Shown here in pieces: positions 60,539 to 64,000 of a stretch of DNA of 64,000 nt. The stretch's first letter is position 1. Each line of letters starts with the position of its first letter. The notes under the pieces are model-generated. The model was not told the origin of the DNA. It did not search any database and was given only the letters and a program-made list of their open reading frames with translations. Source of the DNA: Bog-756 sp963704585 (GTDB taxonomy: Bacteria; Actinomycetota; Acidimicrobiia; Acidimicrobiales; RAAP-2). The stretch lies in assembly GCA_963704585.1 (NCBI GenBank), contig OY969919.1, positions 434,001-498,000 on the forward strand, given 5' to 3'. Position numbers and translations under genes: made by a program.

Positions 60539-62582
60539 CTACCCCGCCGCGGAGCCGTAGAAGCCCGCGTCGCCGAAGGCGAAGATCCCGCCGTCCGCGG
60601 CCACCATCCAGTAGCCGAGGCCGTCACCGGTCCGGGCCATCCCGACCACGGGCTGCACGAGGGAGAGCCCCCCCGTCGAGCCGTAGAACCCCGCGCTGCC
60701 GAAGCAGAAGACGCCGCCGTCGGCGGCGACCAGCCGGTAGCCGCCACCGCCGGGCGCGGTGGACATCCCGACGACGGGCTGGTTGAGCGGGACGCCCCCC
60801 ATCGAGCCGAAGAAGCGCGGCGTCGCCGAAGGCGAAGACACCGCCGTCGGACGCGACGAGCCAGTAGCCGCGGCCGTCGGGCGTCACCGCCATGCCGACG
60901 ACCGGCTGGTTGAGGACGAGCGCGCCGGTCGAGCCGTAGAAGCCCGCGTCGCCGAAGGAGAAGACCCCACCGTCGGAGGCGACCTCCCAGTAGCCGTGGC
61001 CGTCCGGCGTCGCGGCCATGCCCACGATGGGGCGGTTGAGCGGGTGGCCGCCCATCGAGCCGGCGAAGCCGGCATCGCCGAACGCGAAGATCCCGCCGTC
61101 GGACGCATCGAGCCAGTAGCCGCGGCCGTCCGCGGTCGGCGCCATCCCGACGACCGGCGCGTTGAGCGCAAGACCGGAGGCGGCGCCCTCGAACGTCGCG
61201 TCGCCGAACGCGACGACCGCGCCGTTGGCACCGGCCACCCAGTAGCCGTGGCTGTCGGGGGACGGTGCCATGCCGACCGCGGGCGCGCCGACCGAGTCGG
61301 TCACGGTGAACCAGTCGGAGTCGAGACCGACCGCGGCGGCGAACTGGTCACCGCTCATCGTCACGTCCTGGCCGGAGCCCGCCAGGGTCATCGAGGTGAC
61401 CCGGCCGCCCCAGTCGCCGAAGCCGTTTCGCGCGGTGATCTGGACGGATTCGAGGGTCCCGAGCTGCGGCCACGCCGACTCGACGGCGGAGACGGCGATC
61501 GACGCCGTCCAGGTGTGGTTCGGGTTGCAGGCGCTCGGGACGCAGACCGCGTCGCCGGCGTCGGGCACCGCGGGGAACGCGCCCGGCGCCGTATAGCCGC
61601 CGGTCGAGGCGGAGTACTGCGTCGCGGCCACCGCGCCGCCCGGAGACTCCATGACCTGGCCCGCGGTGTCGGTGACCGCGAGGTCGCTCGCGGCGGCCTC
61701 GTTCGCGGTGCCGCGGTACGACTGGCAGCCCTGGTCGCAGATGTCCGCGTACCCGCCCCACGAGCCGAGGCCGGCCATCACGTACGAGCGGGCGGCGACC
61801 GCCTGGGCCTCGAGCTCCTGGTATCCCCACGGCTGGCCCTGGGGACCCGGCCCACCGAGCCCGCCCCACCCCGCCGGCGACTCGTTCGGGACCACCCCCG
61901 CGACGTACTGCTCGAGCGGGACGATGTCGACGGTGTGGGCGCCGCCGCTCTGATCGAACGTCGCCTGCAGGGAGCCGCGCACCGACAGATTGCCGCCGAG
62001 CTGGCAGAGCTGGAGCGCCTTCGACGCCGTGTTCGGATCGCCGAGCCCGGGGTCGGCGCCCGGGACGGCCGTCGGGTTCGCCGCGCTCCCGCTCGCCGTC
62101 CACGGTCCCCCGCAGCCGGCTCCCTCGGCGACTGTCCACTGGCCCCCGCCCGCCGGCGCCATGAGGACCGCCTGCCCCGCGGGGACGCTCAGCCCCACCG
62201 CCGGCACGCTGAACGCGGAGCCCGACGTCACGATCACGGTGTTGCCGTCGTTCTCGGTGAGTGCGACCCGGACCTGGGTCGCCTCCTGGGCGCCGCCGAG
62301 CGTGGAGAGGGAGGTCCCGCCGTAGTAGTGCGCGACGATCGACTGGTACGGCGTGGAGGCGAGCGCGTCGCCGAGTGCGCCCCACTGCCCCATCCCGTGG
62401 CCGTGGCCCCAGCCGTGGCCGGTCAGCGAGATCGTGGCGGAGGGATACGCCGCGGCCGGCGTCGTGGGAACGGCCACCGCGAGGAGCACGCCGGCGGTCG
62501 CCGAGACCACCGCCGTGGTGACCCGCAGTCGCGTCCACCGGCGGCCGCCCCCCGATTGCTCACCGACGGTTCCGACACGCAC
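60539..62582 (-). CDS. Secreted SpoIID/LytB domain protein with six C-terminal 42-residue repeats, frameshifted
   Basis: About 680 residues. A signal/anchor helix (about 17-45), then a SpoIID domain (GHGWGHGHGMGQWG, PLEQYVAGVVPNE, LEAQAVAARSYVM, TDTAGQVMESPGG) like the glycan-processing lytic transglycosylase family of spore formers, and a C-terminal array of six repeats of the form GYWxVASDGGxFxFGDAGFYGS. The frame breaks inside repeat 4 near 60812-60822 (GDA then RFFGSMGG); one extra base explains it, giving 681 codons to TAG 60539. The start is GTG 62582 or GTG 62594. No sporulation genes are in the window, so a cell-wall role unrelated to sporulation is likely. Confidence 0.85.
60542..61290 (-). 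repeat. Six-copy 126-nt (42-residue) repeat array in the SpoIID gene
   Basis: Repeat unit with core GYWLVASDGGVFAFGDAGFYG and a linker (ST/M)G(A/G)-x3-LN-x-P(V/I)VGMA-x2-PDG-x. The first copy is divergent; copies 2-6 are close. A 42-residue beta-rich repeat in six copies suggests a beta-propeller or solenoid (inference). Confidence 0.85.
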
Positions 62583-62647
62583 CTCACGAGCCACCCTACC
62601 GTCGGCGCACGCTGACGACGGGGACGCTCGACCGCATGGGGCGCGAC

Positions 62648-64000
62648 TCAGTCCACCCCGGTGTTGAGCGACGAGAAGAGCTGCGGGATCGAACCGTAGA
62701 ACGGAGCGTTGAAGGCGAACATCCCGCCGTCCGCGGCCACCATCCAGTAGCCGGCGCCACGCGGCGCGGTCGCCATCCCGACGACCGGCAGCACGAGCGA
62801 GAGGTTCCCGGTCGAGCCGTAGAACGGCGCGCTCCCGAAGCTGAAGACGCCACCGTCGGAGGCGACCATCCAGTAGCCGGCGCCGCCGTTGGAGGCCATG
62901 CCCACGATCGGACGGTTGAGCGGGTGGCCGCCCATCGAGCCGTCGAAGCCCGCGTCGCCGAACGCGAAGACCCCGCCGTCGGACGCGACCAGCCAGTAGC
63001 CGCGCCCGTCGGGCGTCGACGCCATCCCGACGACCGGCTGGTTGAGGACGAGCGCGCCGGTCGAGCCGTAGAAGCCGGCGTCCCCGAACGCGAAGATCCC
63101 TCCGTCGGACGCGACCAGCCAGTAGCCGTGCCCGTCGGGCGTGGACGCCATGCCGACGACCGGCCGGTTGAGCACGAGCGCGCCGGTCGAGCCGTAGAAG
63201 CCCGCGTCGCCGAAGGAGAAGAGCCCGCCGTCGGTGGCGACCTCCCAGTACCCGTGGCCGTCCGGCGTCGAGCTCATGCCCACGATCGGGCGGTTGAGCG
63301 GGTGGCCGCCCATCGAGCCGTAGAAGCCCGCGTCGCCGAACGCGAAGAGCCCGCCGTCGACGGCCACGTTCCAGTACCCCCGCCCGTCGCCGGTCGCCGC
63401 CATCCCGATGATCGGCTCGTTGAGGTGCGCGACGCCCGACAGGCTGGACCAGCCGGTCAGCTGCGGGTTCTGGTGGAACATCGGCCACGAGCGCTTGCCG
63501 AGCGAGCGGCCCTGCGAGCCGGCGACCTCGTAGTGCTGGACGATTCCGGCGTTGGTCGCGCCGTAGCCGGCGATGGTGATCCCGATGGTGCCGTTCGGGT
63601 CGATCGTCACGAGCGGCGAGTTCTGGAGGGCGATGGTTCCGGCGCCGAGGGTGGCCACCGGCTGGGCACTCCGACCGTCGTAGATCACCAGGCCGGCGGT
63701 GGTCGGGACGAGCACGTCGTTGTAGCCGCCGCCGGTCAGGTCGGCGGTCACGATGCCGCCGATGATCCGCCCGGGGGTGGCCTGCGGCCATCCGGGCATC
63801 GCGCCGCCGTTCGCCCCGTTGAGCGCCCAGACCAGCCCGCCCGAACCGGTGTCCGCGCCTTCGACGACCTCGACGTTGCCGTCGCCCTCGAGGTCGCCGA
63901 TGGCCGGGCTGTCGACCGTGTTGCCGCCGAGGTTGGCCGACCAGACCACGTTGCAGTGCGCGTCGGTCGCGTAGACGAGGTTGGAGTCCGAGGCGCCGGG
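62648..64000 (-). CDS. FG-GAP/42-residue repeat protein (5' end beyond window)
   Basis: The C-terminal 450 residues of a larger, probably secreted protein. The visible N-terminal part has FG-GAP/VCBS-like elements (VDSPAIGDLEGDGNVEVVEG; GGIVTADLTGGGYNDVLVP) of an integrin-type propeller. From about residue 190 six 42-residue repeats follow (YWNVAVDGGLFAFGDAGFYG and relatives), and the protein ends SSLNTGVD. It is read toward the SpoIID gene, which starts 66 nt downstream. The function is unknown; a surface or extracellular structural or binding role is likely. Confidence 0.85.
   Translation of the reverse strand, partial: PGASDSNLVYATDAHCNVVWSANLGGNTVDSPAIGDLEGDGNVEVVEGADTGSGGLVWALNGANGGAMPGWPQATPGRIIGGIVTADLTGGGYNDVLVPTTAGLVIYDGRSAQPVATLGAGTIALQNSPLVTIDPNGTIGITIAGYGATNAGIVQHYEVAGSQGRSLGKRSWPMFHQNPQLTGWSSLSGVAHLNEPIIGMAATGDGRGYWNVAVDGGLFAFGDAGFYGSMGGHPLNRPIVGMSSTPDGHGYWEVATDGGLFSFGDAGFYGSTGALVLNRPVVGMASTPDGHGYWLVASDGGIFAFGDAGFYGSTGALVLNQPVVGMASTPDGRGYWLVASDGGVFAFGDAGFDGSMGGHPLNRPIVGMASNGGAGYWMVASDGGVFSFGSAPFYGSTGNLSLVLPVVGMATAPRGAGYWMVAADGGMFAFNAPFYGSIPQLFSSLNTGVD
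62666..63430 (-). repeat. Six-copy 126-nt (42-residue) repeat array in the FG-GAP gene
   Basis: The same unit as in the neighbouring SpoIID gene; several copies are nearly identical between the two arrays at DNA level (for example the GSMGGHPLNRPIVGM and GSTGALVLNQPVVGM linkers occur in both), pointing to duplication or gene conversion. Confidence 0.85.

Noticed and set aside
60542..63430. 126-nt repeats considered as a CRISPR array or tandem DNA element
   Set aside because: They are coding, in frame, and translate to a conserved protein repeat with no unique spacers.
1..64000. tRNA, rRNA, insertion sequences, prophage or attachment sites
   Set aside because: None were recognised; no CCA-ended cloverleaf, transposase or integrase was seen, though a tRNA could be missed by eye.

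Overview
The window is about 70% GC, with most genes on the minus strand packed into long operons whose genes overlap by 4 nt. Gene content points to a high-GC actinobacterium: DivIVA, SepF, YggT, a DksA-like protein with a Lys/Ala-rich tail, MraZ, LexA next to a LysM protein, and the order rpsO-pnp-M16 peptidase-dapB...dapA-rnj-ftsK. Two genes at the right end carry 42-residue repeats (GYWLVASDGG...FGDAGFYGS) that I associate, from memory only, with Acidimicrobiia. No tRNA, rRNA, CRISPR array, insertion sequence or prophage was recognised. This is mostly chromosomal housekeeping DNA.

Layout. 1-5.5 kb: 3' part of dnaE, an unknown frameshifted gene, an Rrf2 regulator, a histidine phosphatase and a primary-like sigma factor. 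5.5-24.6 kb (minus strand): the division and cell-wall (dcw) cluster, read from mraZ through rsmH, ftsL, ftsI, murE, mraY, ftsW, murG, murC, murB, ftsQ, ftsZ, pgeF, yggS, sepF, yggT, divIVA, dksA-like, lspA and an rluD-like gene. murF and murD are missing from their usual places. 24.7-30.5 kb: a LipM/LplA-like protein, an HNH endonuclease, a small unknown protein, a ROK kinase, a DUF3040 protein, DNA polymerase IV, a PIG-L deacetylase and nrdR. 30.5-31.8 kb: a divergent SOS locus (LysM gene / lexA) with four LexA boxes. 31.8-46.8 kb: dapE, dapD, dapC, hflX, dapF, miaA, miaB, queF, thrB, a D,D-carboxypeptidase, ftsK, and RNase J. 46.8-56.2 kb: dapA, a ferritin-like diiron protein with two tandem TetR genes, dapB, an M16 peptidase, pnp, rpsO and a 1-Cys peroxiredoxin. 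56.4-64 kb: a crotonase-family gene, a HAD hydrolase, a large membrane protein with a kinase-like middle, a SpoIID protein with six C-terminal repeats, and a truncated FG-GAP protein with six similar repeats.

How the genes work together. dapA, dapB, dapD, dapC, dapE and dapF all lie within about 20 kb and encode the succinylase route to meso-diaminopimelate. MurE here has the DNPR motif for meso-DAP, and the carboxypeptidase, MurB/C/G, MraY, FtsI and FtsW use the resulting precursor. FtsZ, SepF, FtsQ, FtsL, FtsW, FtsI and FtsK form the divisome. LexA boxes over a LysM gene suggest SOS control of division or the cell wall.

Sequence quality. Nine genes have one reading-frame break each (seven one-base gains, two one-base losses): the 2632 gene, murG, dapE, dapD, hflX, miaB, the second tetR, pnp and the SpoIID gene. 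Several are normally essential and the sequence on both sides of each break is well conserved, so I read these as probable sequencing or assembly errors and annotate full-length genes.
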